From: Trichosphaerium sp. ATCC 40318
Taxonomy: Eukaryota; Discosea; Flabellinia; Trichosidae
Assembly (NCBI GenBank): GCA_038496445.1
Contig: JALMLS010000564.1
Coordinates: 186,001-250,000, forward strand
Direction of reading: 5' to 3'
Length of the DNA stretch: 64,000 nucleotides
Part shown: positions 33,368 to 45,200 of the stretch, piece by piece
Layout: each line of letters begins with the position of its first letter
How positions within the stretch are numbered: position 1 is the first letter of the stretch
The notes under the pieces: model-generated
Told to the model about the DNA's origin: nothing
What the model saw: only the letters and a program-made list of their open reading frames with translations
Databases searched by the model: none
Made by a program: the position numbers and the translations under genes

Positions 33368-34276
33368 TTAAGGTGTCTTGTACATTGTAAGATTTACAAC
33401 ATTGCTTGTAACAGCTGATGCATGTCCTAAGTAGTAAATAACCGTCTTCTGTGACTCCTTAAAAGTTTTCATATACATGACTAGTTGAAGAGGAAATACA
33501 TTTGGTGTTTTATCACAGGCGATGAAAACTTCATAGAAACTACCTTGCAGAGACAATGCGCCAGGAGGTAGTTCTGGTGAAAATATGCTATTTGAATTTT
33601 CTTGCAGCATTGAGTCAAAAAGTAATGGTATCTCATATGTATGTTTGTCTCCTGCATTCAATGTGATAGTACAGTGCTCAAACTCGAAAAAGTTAATGTC
33701 TCGTCTACAGTTATTGAGAAGCTTACCAGCATCAGTGATAAGAGGTTTCCAAACATACATGTTTTCAATGGTTGGCTGTGTATTTCCTCCAGTTCCAAGG
33801 TTTACTTTCTCTGATGTTTTACCAATATTCTCAAGGCTAAGCGTGAATGTTATTGTCTCTCCTTTATGAACATGCTTCTTGTCACAACTCAATTCTGCGA
33901 TGATATTTGGAACAAGTTTGTTTCGATACTTTTCTTTCCACGTGACTGCATCAAGGTTATAAGCAGGTGATGGCAGTAAAGAAGATAGTAATACTCTCGT
34001 ATAATTTAATTCTTTATATATATGTTGATGTATAGCGGACTCTATTTCTTCAGCATCCTCGCCCCATTTCTGATGGTACAAATGTCGATAAATGTAATCT
34101 GAATTATTTTGTATTATTTCGCATAGGTAATGGTTTGATTGTTGTAACGATGCTAAATCTTCCCATGTTAGGTCGTTACTAGCCACAATAGATAAAATTA
34201 TCTCGATTGGAAGCGAAAACAAGCCTATGACTTCTGTACTTGATGTGTCAATACACGTGATCTGATTTGATGTCAT
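33368..34276 (-). CDS. F-box protein with beta-sandwich domain, copy B of the inverted pair
   Basis: 302 codons, intronless, about 95 percent identical to copy A at 7447-8355. F-box residues (FSLPIEIILSIVASNDLTWE) and the beta-rich half are unchanged apart from scattered substitutions such as Gly18, Tyr87, Tyr92, Glu200 and Cys202. No frameshift or stop, so both copies look coding. Its upstream region is only 61 bp long before the divergent gene at 34338, and that ATG itself lies inside the duplicated block. Tail-to-tail with the GPI-type gene. Confidence 0.8.
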   Translation of the reverse strand: MTSNQITCIDTSSTEVIGLFSLPIEIILSIVASNDLTWEDLASLQQSNHYLCEIIQNNSDYIYRHLYHQKWGEDAEEIESAIHQHIYKELNYTRVLLSSLLPSPAYNLDAVTWKEKYRNKLVPNIIAELSCDKKHVHKGETITFTLSLENIGKTSEKVNLGTGGNTQPTIENMYVWKPLITDAGKLLNNCRRDINFFEFEHCTITLNAGDKHTYEIPLLFDSMLQENSNSIFSPELPPGALSLQGSFYEVFIACDKTPNVFPLQLVMYMKTFKESQKTVIYYLGHASAVTSNVVNLTMYKTP

Positions 34277-34337
34277 TGGACCTTTTTTTGGTTTTGATGG
34301 TCAATTGGTTTACACAAAAGAGTTGTTACTTTATCTC
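34277..34337. promoter_or_regulatory. 61-bp divergent promoter interval
   Basis: Separates the ATG of F-box copy B from the ATG of the plus-strand gene at 34338. The same interval is present at copy A, where the divergent frame ends after nine codons. It contains poly-T and an ATTGG/CCAAT pentamer pair. Confidence 0.45.
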
Positions 34338-35339
34338 ATGAACGCGGACAAACAAGTAGCCAAGGATTTTAAAGAGCTTTACACTTTGGTATCTCCTACA
34401 ACCGATATTCCCCCAAGCTATGGTGTAAACAGTAAAATTATATTCTCTCAAATGAAGTGCGTATGTGAGAACATTAAAATACTGGGCGAATGCATTGATT
34501 ATGAGTACATAAAGCAACTATCTTCGTTCCAGCAGAAATTACGCCAAACGCCCATAATTGACGATATTTTCGCTCTGCGCTATGTCTCACAACTAAGAGA
34601 CTGTTCTAAAATAACACAGACTGTTTTGAGACTTTGTATACCCTACGAATACTCTAAATACGAATGGTACTCACGTAGGATACCTCATCAAGAATGTAAG
34701 GCGGCTCTAGCTTCTCTACCGATCATATCAAATGGGCAAAACATCAAACAAAAATCATCAATTGTACAATGTATACCAACACTCAGAGATCTGTGTTGCT
34801 CTAAAATGGCAGTCTCAGGGTCAGATATAAGCAGTCTTCCTTCAGAGTGCCAAAGAGATATAGCTTTTGCTCATGTTATTTCAGAGCTAAGAGGAGATTC
34901 ATTTGGTTCTGGTAAGATAGCAATAAGACTTATTCTTTGGTGTACAAGTGAATTAGATTTTTTGAAAGGTAGTTGTTTTGAGGATACATCAATTGCTGAG
35001 CAATTTATTGAAACGTCAATGATATACAATGTTCATGGTCAAATGATCATTGAGTTTGTAGAAAGATGGTGTAAGGATATATTGAGCTCTAATGTATCAA
35101 AAATACCTTATAGGTATAGACTTGATGGAGAGACAAATCATCCAATGGTTTCATGTGTACCTAGCTTATTTATTGTATGTGCAATTTTTTTATTTTCACG
35201 TGTTGAAATATTGGGATGGCTTGAAAGATATGAACCTGGATCTAGAATTAAGGCTTATAAGAATCGTCATGTTCTAGATATATCTGAAGATAATATTGAT
35301 GAAGTGGACATATCCAGAATGGCTTTAAAGTGGATTTAA
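34338..35339 (+). CDS. uncharacterised intronless protein of 333 residues
   Basis: A long single frame from MNADKQVAKDFKELYTL to DISRMALKWI, largely helical (QMKCVCENIKILGECIDYEY, IAEQFIETSMIYNVHGQMII, SKIAIRLILWCTSEL-like segments) with regularly spaced Cys. One hydrophobic stretch (VPSLFIVCAIFLFSRVEIL) near the C-terminus could be a buried helix or TM. No family recognised. It is divergent from F-box copy B; its start codon and first codons derive from the duplicated block. Lack of introns matches its F-box neighbour, so the pair may have arrived together. Confidence 0.6.
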   Translation: MNADKQVAKDFKELYTLVSPTTDIPPSYGVNSKIIFSQMKCVCENIKILGECIDYEYIKQLSSFQQKLRQTPIIDDIFALRYVSQLRDCSKITQTVLRLCIPYEYSKYEWYSRRIPHQECKAALASLPIISNGQNIKQKSSIVQCIPTLRDLCCSKMAVSGSDISSLPSECQRDIAFAHVISELRGDSFGSGKIAIRLILWCTSELDFLKGSCFEDTSIAEQFIETSMIYNVHGQMIIEFVERWCKDILSSNVSKIPYRYRLDGETNHPMVSCVPSLFIVCAIFLFSRVEILGWLERYEPGSRIKAYKNRHVLDISEDNIDEVDISRMALKWI

Positions 35340-35490
35340 AAAGACTGAATGAACTGACTTAAGTCTTGGGTATAATGACTTGTGTTTGCGAAAAAAAAAC
35401 ATTGTTGACAACCAGGTTGTAAAATATGTGCGTATCACTGTTCCTTGACATTAAAAGTTACATTAAAAAAGGGTGATTGAGTTGCTGCGG

Positions 35491-35688
35491 ATGTCTCACT
35501 CTGGTTTTCTTTTTCTAAAGAAGAGTGTATTTAACATAACCGAGAGGTTGAGTTCAGCATACTTCTTCAGTACAAGGAATTTTTCGTTCTTCCTTTGTAC
35601 TGATTCCATTTGTTTAGTTGTAGCTGTATATCATCACGCAATCGCAACATGGGAGCACCCGAACAAGGAATTTATTGACAAATTATAA
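35491..35688 (+). CDS. possible small single-pass membrane protein
   Basis: MSHSGFLFLKK at 35491 joins, using GTGTAT...CAG and GTACAA...TAG introns in matching phase, to YFFIVAVYHHAIATWEHPNK and EFIDKL then TAA. The result is about 38 residues (49 if the first intron is retained) with one hydrophobic helix, the size and shape of small respiratory or ER complex subunits. No homologue recognised. Confidence 0.4.
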   Translation: MSHSGFLFLKKSVFNITERLSSAYFFSTRNFSFFLCTDSICLVVAVYHHAIATWEHPNKEFIDKL

Positions 35689-36332
35689 GTAGTTTATTGT
35701 GAATGAACTTAAATAAAGGTGACCAACTAAGGGTTTGTACGGTTAGAGCGATTTTTCTTATTGTTTTTTGCTCAAAGTTTAGTAGGCCGTAGTTCAATTT
35801 TCACACTACTTTTGTTTTGCACTTTCCTCATTCTTTAAAACCACGGTCATTGTTAAGAGTCAATCTGAACAAGAAAAAAATAAACGGTGGTTTGTTTATA
35901 ATTAGTATACAGACCCATTGAGTGCGGATCGCCTTTGCTTCCGACAATTTTCAGAACAGCAGAAAACTCACTACTTTTTGGTTCTCAATAAAGAGTAGCC
36001 CGCTCAAGCTATCTAACAGCGCTCTGAATGTTAAAAAATATTGTATGAAATCTATGGATCGCTGTAAAAAGCCGATTAAGCATTGTTCGTTGTGTATGCG
36101 TTTAACCTAGCTGAAATACCTACTAACCTATGTCTAATATAAGGATATGTTGGTTTTCGGTTTTAAAACGACACGGGAGCGGGCGTGACGGAGATTACAT
36201 AAATAAAAAGTTCACGCATGTTTGTATCAGATTCACTGAACGTTAAAGAAATTTTGCTTCTTGCCAATCCATCACGAAGGTCACGATCAAATCAAATCAA
36301 ATAAACCAAACAACAATAACAACTAATCAACA
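35689..36332. other. intergenic, no gene recognised
   Basis: About 640 bp. Several short frames open by chance, none with consistent splice phases. The right part is presumably the promoter of the helical-repeat gene, including runs of CAA just before its ATG. Confidence 0.4.
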
Positions 36333-38681
36333 ATGAGCATTGAAACATTCCGAAAAAACTTTACAGGACGTCAAAAGTGAGACTAAAAAAAAAAGCTTGT
36401 GACAACTTTTTTTTAATAAGTTGTGTAGGAGTATTGATGACTACCTTGAGAAAGGCAACGCTAGAAGCGCAAAATCGTCTTTGGATGGTGTCCTAAGAAC
36501 TATAAAGCGCACTGAGCCGAAATTACAATCTCCAGAAGGCAAAGTACGGTCACACGCACTCTCACAAGATTTCTAACTCCTACCGTTAGGCTTTTCTTGA
36601 AGAACAAGCTCAATATGTGGAACACGTCAAAGCCAGAATTGCAGAGATAGAAGCCTTCGCTGAGGCTAAGGATCTTATACGTAAGCTGCAATACAACAAG
36701 AGATATGGACAAAGATGTACGTTTTGACATCTATTTCTGTTATGCCCATTAATTTGTTTGTTAGATCTGGACGAAGGCAATACAAGCAGATTAGAGACTT
36801 CTGTTTCGCTTATAGAAAAGGACTTGGCCCCATTGAAAGAAAAATTTGCGGATAACAGTACCGCAAAGCCAGTGATTGAAGAAATGAATAGCTTTCTTTC
36901 AGCAGCTGCAAAAGCACTCGGCAAGGAAGAACCGCTAGGTAACTCACACGTTTATACTCGCATTCATATTAATTATGACCCTTAGATGTACCTTCACAGA
37001 CAGTCTCTCGAGTATCTAATACTCCTAAACCAGTTCCTGGAGTAGCAAAAAATACACCCCTTCCGAAAAAAGATTCGAGCGATGAAGGAGTTCCTGAATA
37101 CATCTTAACTACTATGACCTCCAAGACTCGTGATATAGAAGAAGGGCTTCAAAAAGACGATGGTGGAAGAGCGGCTAAATCCGCTCTTAGCTTCTTTAAC
37201 ATGAAACTAAGAACATACCGTAAGAAACTTACAACACCTTCTGGCATTGCATACGTCCAAGGTTTGGACGACTTTGCAAAAACCGCTGAGACTAAGATTA
37301 AAACAATGTCACGTGAGTACGAAATAAAGAATGACTTACGACGCAACTTGGAGGGTCAAATCAAAAACTGTCACAGATGTACGCATGAACTCAGTTCGAA
37401 AAAAACGATACAATATAACTCATTCTAACTTTCAACAAGGGATTGATGACAAAAACCCTGATAAAATGGAGCAAGCAGCAAAAGACATGAAACGAGCTCT
37501 TGAACCAATGACAAAGAAGTATAGCAATGAGCCTCTTGCGAAGGAAACTTTTGAACGCGCGAACAAAGCGCTAAAAATCATAGAAGTTGAAATGGAACCT
37601 TTGAGAAGAAGCACGTTATACAAAGTGTTGTTTTTTTTCTAACTTGGTTTTAGAGTATCGTGTGGATTACCTTGTGGATAGCAATGAAAGTAATCTGGAG
37701 ATGGTAGAAAGGCGTGTTGGTCAAAAGAACAGTCACGATGCGTTGAGACACAAACGATATATGACAGAAGCTGTAGAGGAATTACAAGTACGTCATCTTT
37801 GTCATCAAACCTACTTTGGCTCCTGGTAACATGTTTTAGGCGAAGTACCTCGATTTACCAAAAGCAAAGGCTTTCGTTGATAAAGTTCTTGCTGCTTACA
37901 GTAAGCTTGATGCTCTTCTATCAAGTATAAAAGCACAGGATGCCGAATGGAAAGCTGAAGAAAAAAGACGTGACCAACCAGATTGAAAAAGAAGAACAAC
38001 TACGCGAACAAGAACGAAGACAATACCAAGCACAGCGCGAAGTTGAACAAGCCCAACAAGCTAAAGACGCCGAAGAGGCTCAGCGAGCTCAAATGGAAAT
38101 GATTGATCGTATCAGAAAGGAAGAGCAAGAAAAAACCAGACTTCGTAGACTTCAAAGGGTACATCCAAAACAGTTTCTTACTTTTTTCTTACTCCGAATA
38201 GGCTAAAGAAGCAAAAGACAAACCAAAGGGCAAGGAGCTATGGATATGGCCTTTACGTGATGGATGCCCACGTGGTTGGGTTATAGATTCTACGAAACCT
38301 CAAGAAGTCAGAAAAGCTGATACAGGAGCAATATATGAGTTTGGAGCAGATTTTATTCGTGATAAGCGTTCTGGATACGTTTTCAAGCTTAGTCAATATG
38401 ATGGAGATAACGTTATAAACCCACCAAACACCCTTGTTAACTATAAGGTATGTAAACCTAAACTAAAGACAAGAAAACCGCTCTAACTCACAATTTAGGT
38501 AAAATACAACTCTGAATATGCATGGCCTTCAACTGATTCTAAATCAGGAGGATATCGTTTGAATGGCACTACATGGGAACCTTATACTGGAATAAGTAAA
38601 TGGCAAACCAAGTTCAGATGGGATAAAGGATTCCCACTTCATGTCGCAGTCTTTATCATTACGCATGCACACTATTTATAA
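36333..38681 (+). CDS. helical-repeat/coiled-coil protein with C-terminal beta domain
   Basis: Starts MSIETFRKNFTGRQ. At least four degenerate helical repeats of about 85-100 residues follow. Each begins with a D-x-x-(L/I)-x-K-x-N/D turn (SIDDYLEKGNARSAKSSLDG, TRDIEEGLQKDDGGRAAKSA, GIDDKNPDKMEQAAKDMKRA, VDSNESNLEMVERRVGQK) and continues into long Lys/Glu-rich helices, as in NERALEPMTKKYSN-type segments. A pure coiled coil (KEEQLREQERRQYQAQREVE) precedes a distinct C-terminal domain with aromatic motifs (GKELWIWPLRDGCPRGWVID, YAWPSTDSKSGGYRLNG, TTWEPYTGISKWQTKF). The repeats suggest a cytoskeletal or scaffold role. About nine exons. Confidence 0.6.
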
Positions 38682-38830
38682 AACGCAAAGTTTCGACTGC
38701 AAACACTTTAATTAGAGTATAAATAATTTATAATAAAACACTTAGTTATCTTATACTGCAGTAATTGAATCACTAATCCATTTCATACAATACACGTGTC
38801 AAAAAAAAAAAAAAAGCATTTCATTGAGTG
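38682..38830. terminator. convergent 3' region with A-rich tract
   Basis: Between the 3' ends of the helical-repeat gene and coilin; contains ATAATAAAA-type signals and a long A run near 38800, suited to polyadenylation on both strands. Confidence 0.4.
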
Positions 38831-40290
38831 CTATGTTTTTCTGATTCCGTTGAGTAATCTAAGAGAAAAAGTTAGTGTATTCGTTTAATATTGTGTACTT
38901 TAATAAATGACGTACTTTATATCTTGAAGGCTACTAATTTCAGTTTGTACACGTTCTGATACACCAAACATTTCCTTTGAAAATGCAAAGAGATCTTCTT
39001 CTACTTCTTCTTCTGGCTCTTGCCAATAGCCTTCATCATCCCAATATCCACCTTTTTCTGTCTCTTCCTCTTCAACAATAGGCCACAATTGCTTTAGCAT
39101 GACTTGGTCATTGAACACAGCCAGTACTTCACTCTCCTGTATACAAACATTACTATAATACTTTCATACAAAAAAACCAGTAGCTACTGTTTCCAGTTGC
39201 TTACCTTCCAGTCTGATAATGTGGGACACCATCTGGAATTTACTTCAAGCGTTTTGTATGCTATACGCTAGCAAGATGTAAGCTACACGTTGAAATTAAG
39301 TGTGAATCGTACATCACCAGGTTGAAGCTTACGATCCATAGCTGGATACTTGTCGTAGTCATATTCATCTACATCATTCTTCGGACTTCCGTTAGTTGCG
39401 TTATTTGCGTCTAAGCGTAATTAGTTTTCAAGGTATGTACCTTATAAAAAGCGTACTGTTTTGCTCGTTGGGTTTGTGTAGTTGTTTAGCTTGTTCCTTG
39501 TCTTCCATGGGTTTATTTACAGGTTTTTTGGATATTATATTATCTGTAGCAGCTTTGATGTTGCCACTACCAATAGGCGGTACTACTATTATAGCGGTAT
39601 CTTTTGTCTTTGTGTTTAATGCCTTTTTTGGACTTTTCTCCTTTGTCACGTGTTTTCTTTGACTCACAGCGGCTTTTGGTTTCGGCGTGCTCTCAGGCTG
39701 TTTTCTATGATTTTCCTTTGTTGATTTCTTTCTACTTGCTGTGATCTTGGCTTTCTTTGCTGGTTTTTTTGTAGACTTTTCCTTCTTTTCTCGTTTCTCT
39801 TTTTTTCTTTTTTTGCTTTTTCCTCTTTCGTGGACGTTCTTCATTTTCAGTAACGGTCGCTTTTCTTTTCTTGCTTTTAGGTTTAATGTATTCTTTATCA
39901 CTCTTTTGAACTCTACGAACTGGTTAGAGTAAAGTTTAAGGTTGACAGGTGTCATGCAAGTGTTTAGGTTGCCAATGTGATAAAAAGTATTAACGCACGT
40001 TATAACATCACCTGCATGCAAGATGTGAGCGGTAGGATGACTTGGAAGTAAAGCATAGCCATCCAACTCCAATAATAATGCTGTATTTAATTTATAAACC
40101 TTGTTCAACTCATACTACGCGTATTAAGTATGAATTGAGCCGTTTTGAGTTTTATTGAAACGACATGCATTAAACGTACCACCAAGTCGGCTATTGTGAT
40201 TAATTTGCTCGTATCAACAAGATACCATAGCCTATTGGGTTCTATATTGAAGTCATCTTCAAATCGCAAGCGAATACGTAAAAAAGACAT
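38831..40290 (-). CDS. coilin-like protein (Cajal body marker)
   Basis: The N-terminus MSFLRIRLRFEDDFNIEPNR continues LWYLVDTSKLITIADLVVRL and, after a GTACG intron, YELNKVYKLNTALLLELDGY and LLPSHPTAHILHAGDVI. This matches the coilin N-terminal domain, including the 'LxLxF...WxLVD...TI.DLv..L' and 'LxLdGyxLLP...a..ilr.gDvi' patterns. The middle is a long Lys-rich disordered region with nuclear and nucleolar-type signals (KKRKKEKREKKEKSTKKPAK). The C-terminal part has PAMDRKLQPGD, SRWCPTLSDWKESEVLAVF and an acidic stretch, consistent with the coilin Tudor-like domain. Coilin organises Cajal bodies and snRNP maturation. A GTACGT donor after LQDIK supports a short last exon to 38831; otherwise it ends at 38900. 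Confidence 0.75.
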
Positions 40291-40463
40291 GCCACACCTG
40301 GAAGGGTGCAAGAAGTTACAACAAGCACAATCAAAGCATCTTCAAGGAAAATCATTGACTTTTAATCACTATCAAGCTGCAATGAAAAAAACTGCATCAA
40401 AGCCTTGGTCGGGAATTGTTTTTTACATCTGTATTTATTTTCAAAAGAAGTACAGCACTGTTA

Positions 40464-42280
<1,817 letters not shown>

Positions 42281-45200
42281 TGTGTTATCCTGTATGAAGT
42301 TTTTTTTCTAGCGTAACTGCTCAGTCAACTGTGAGTCAATTGTCATCTCTTGAAACATTGCACCTTAGCTTCGTGGTTTCTGCGTTAGATAGTCGATAGC
42401 GTAGTAGCTAGCGAAATACTTTACAATGGGCCGTATTAAAACAGTTAAACTACGAACGGCGGGATTCTCAGCAGCAGGCTTGCGCTCAAACTGGTACTGC
42501 GCTAGTGTAAAGACCAAATGAGCGGTTTAGTAGTACTTTGGCTATATTACACATAACGGTCGCGTTTTGCGACTCTACAACTTTTTCTATGTTACACTAT
42601 TGAATGCTACACGTGACGTATGATTCAAGGCATCAACTTTGATGTGTAGGACACACTTTGCATCTCTGGTGTGAAGTTTTGGCAAGTGAGCCATACGCCA
42701 ACATTTCTCCGCTTGGCTTCTACTTGTAGTACAGGCTTTGTTAGATCTATAGTACCAGCCACGTTTGTCACACGTTGTGGTGGACCGCTTTTAGCATTGC
42801 TAGGTCCTGCGAACTGGTGCCTAAAGCAACGTTAACCAGTGGAGAGGAATCAAAGCTATTCTACAAAATTGATGAATTGTTGTCTAAATGGCGCACCAGT
42901 TGAATTGCATGTTACACCGCCGAGGATAAACCGGTTTTGGTCTTGGTGGCATAATAACAGGGTTGCTAGGAACAGCAGGTAGTAAACCGCTTTGTGTTCG
43001 TTTACGTGGGTTTACAAGACGAAGAAACGATGCTAAATCAATGTCCTATTAACGAGGCTTAGAAAAACGTGATCGTGTAGTAGTTTTGTTTTGTAACGTA
43101 CACTGGTGTCTAGATTGAGCGTTGAAACTGATGGCAACATCATGACGTCACGGCATTCACGTACGCCAGGCTTTACTTTTTTATGGTTGTACTTCTTCGC
43201 GTGGCGCTTTTTGGTTCGGGTGAAGGTGAAACCTTGATGGAAAATGAGTGAGTACTTCTGACGAAGAGAAAGAAATTCATAAACTAGGCAAGAGCTTGCG
43301 TCTATGGTTCGAGTAATAACAACACGTGGAGTAGTTCCACAAGAGATTAATGCTTCGTCACGTGATAAACAACGCAACATTAATCTCAGTAGCTGAAACA
43401 GTGGTTTTGTTTGTTTTTTCGTACAGTGTCGGTGATTTTGTGGACAAACATCGGAGGAGCAGCAACACTCTCCAAGACCTTTATTATGTGAGTACCGAAG
43501 CATTGCGGAAAGAGGTGAATTAAAAAAGCGGAGTCAAATAAGTTTGGTCATCTTTTTTTTTTTTTTCTGCCACAAGAGATTTTTCGTAAAATTGAAAAAA
43601 CGGCCGACAAACTTTTTGTTGCTTGTTTCTGTGGTTGGTGACCAACATTGATGTGTATAATTAACGTACACACTGGACAACGCCAACTTGCATCGTTGTA
43701 AACCTCGCGAAATTGTTGCTGAAGGTGATTCGTCTGAAAAAAAGTGTAAGCACAACTAGCGACCCGATTCAAAACAACATCTTTATCGTACAATGCAGTT
43801 AAAGCAATACACATTCTGACAGTGCTGATGAAAACCGTTTTAGAATAAAGACGAACGAAGTTGTACTTGTTTCAAAAGACATCATTCAAAAAACTCTTAC
43901 CTTACCTAAAGAAAACATAAGTGAGATTACAAATCTCGGGGCTGTGGGAAAATGCCATAAGGTCACGTTTTTTTTTGTTTTTTTGTGCTTTTTTTTTCAT
44001 AAAGTTGTTCAAAAATTCTCCTTTAAAAAATACTTTGTGATAACGTTGGGACTTTCTCAATGTATTGTGAGTATGGGTAATTAATAAAAACCAGTGAACA
44101 ATAAAGGTGGAACCGAACTTTACGAATGTTTTGCGTTCCTAACCTTTAGAGATCGACTGAAGGTGTCATTAAGACCCATCAAACAAAAAAAACCCATAAA
44201 GTACAATAATTAATTAAAAAAAACCGAAGGGGCGAACAACCTCTTTTCTATGGGTTACGTACAGCTTGTATATGGTACAGTTCGTTTCCTCCGACGGTTC
44301 CTAAGCACGTTATTTGGTTTTAAGTCCAAAAACAAAGGCCACAAAAAATTTCCAGTGGAAATAATTGTTCACTCTATTTTACTATTGGGGGAGCCTTATT
44401 GTCTTACCTTGATATTCTACAGATGTGACAGCTACAAGGGCGTCATTTAGAATACTTTAAAATCAGTAATAGGGACGTACCAAAGGTTACTATTACCAAA
44501 CATGAGTATACGATAGTGGTGTTTCAAACTTGTGACGATGAGAGGCGTTGGTTACCTGATGTGTAATAATTTCCACTGCTTTAATTTTCCTCAATGAGAA
44601 TTAATTGAATTGTTACACAGCGTACCACACTGTCCCGTTGGTACCTTACAGCTGTTGCGCTTCGATATTCTTTACGTAGACTCATTGTGATCAACTGCAT
44701 AGCGTGCAGTTTTTAGTGAGATGGTTCCCTCACTCATTTTCACTCTTTAACACGGTATAAGGCGTTCCGGTAGTGCAAACCTGTACACAATCGTACGTTT
44801 CGTAAGGTGCTTTCCGTTTTACTTGTTAAAACAGTCATGCTTGCTATCACGTGCGTCGCAAGTAACTACAAGCGTTGTGTATGATATTTTGTGCGTTTGG
44901 CCATATCCTATTGTGTCAAAGCGCATGGCGTTGTACGGTTTGTTTCGCGTAGTGTAACTCTTAGTAATGGTAGCGGTGCTAGTTAGAGTGATTCGGGGTA
45001 AATCATTGTGCGCACTACTGCCATAAAACTGTAATTTCCACACGTGATTGGCAATTTCAAAAAAAGACGTTTAAATATCACTGAGTTTTAAACCGCATAA
45101 GTGTAGGAGAAGTAGTTTTTGTACACAATGTCTGGTACATTAGTAACACTAAACAAACCATTAGCGATAAACACAACGGTTTTTACCGATTACACTTTCA

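Larger units (their letters stand above)
33368..34344 (-). repeat. about 975-bp inverted duplicate, copy B (partner 7380-8355)
   Basis: Matches 7380-8355 in reverse orientation, covering the coding region and the 5' flank through ATCTCATGAACG. Divergence begins immediately past that point, inside the next gene's second or third codon. Confidence 0.85.

Noticed and set aside
43033-43503. 158-codon minus-strand frame in the gene-poor island
   Set aside because: No family resemblance, and it contains several internal GTACG donors; at best it mixes exons and introns.
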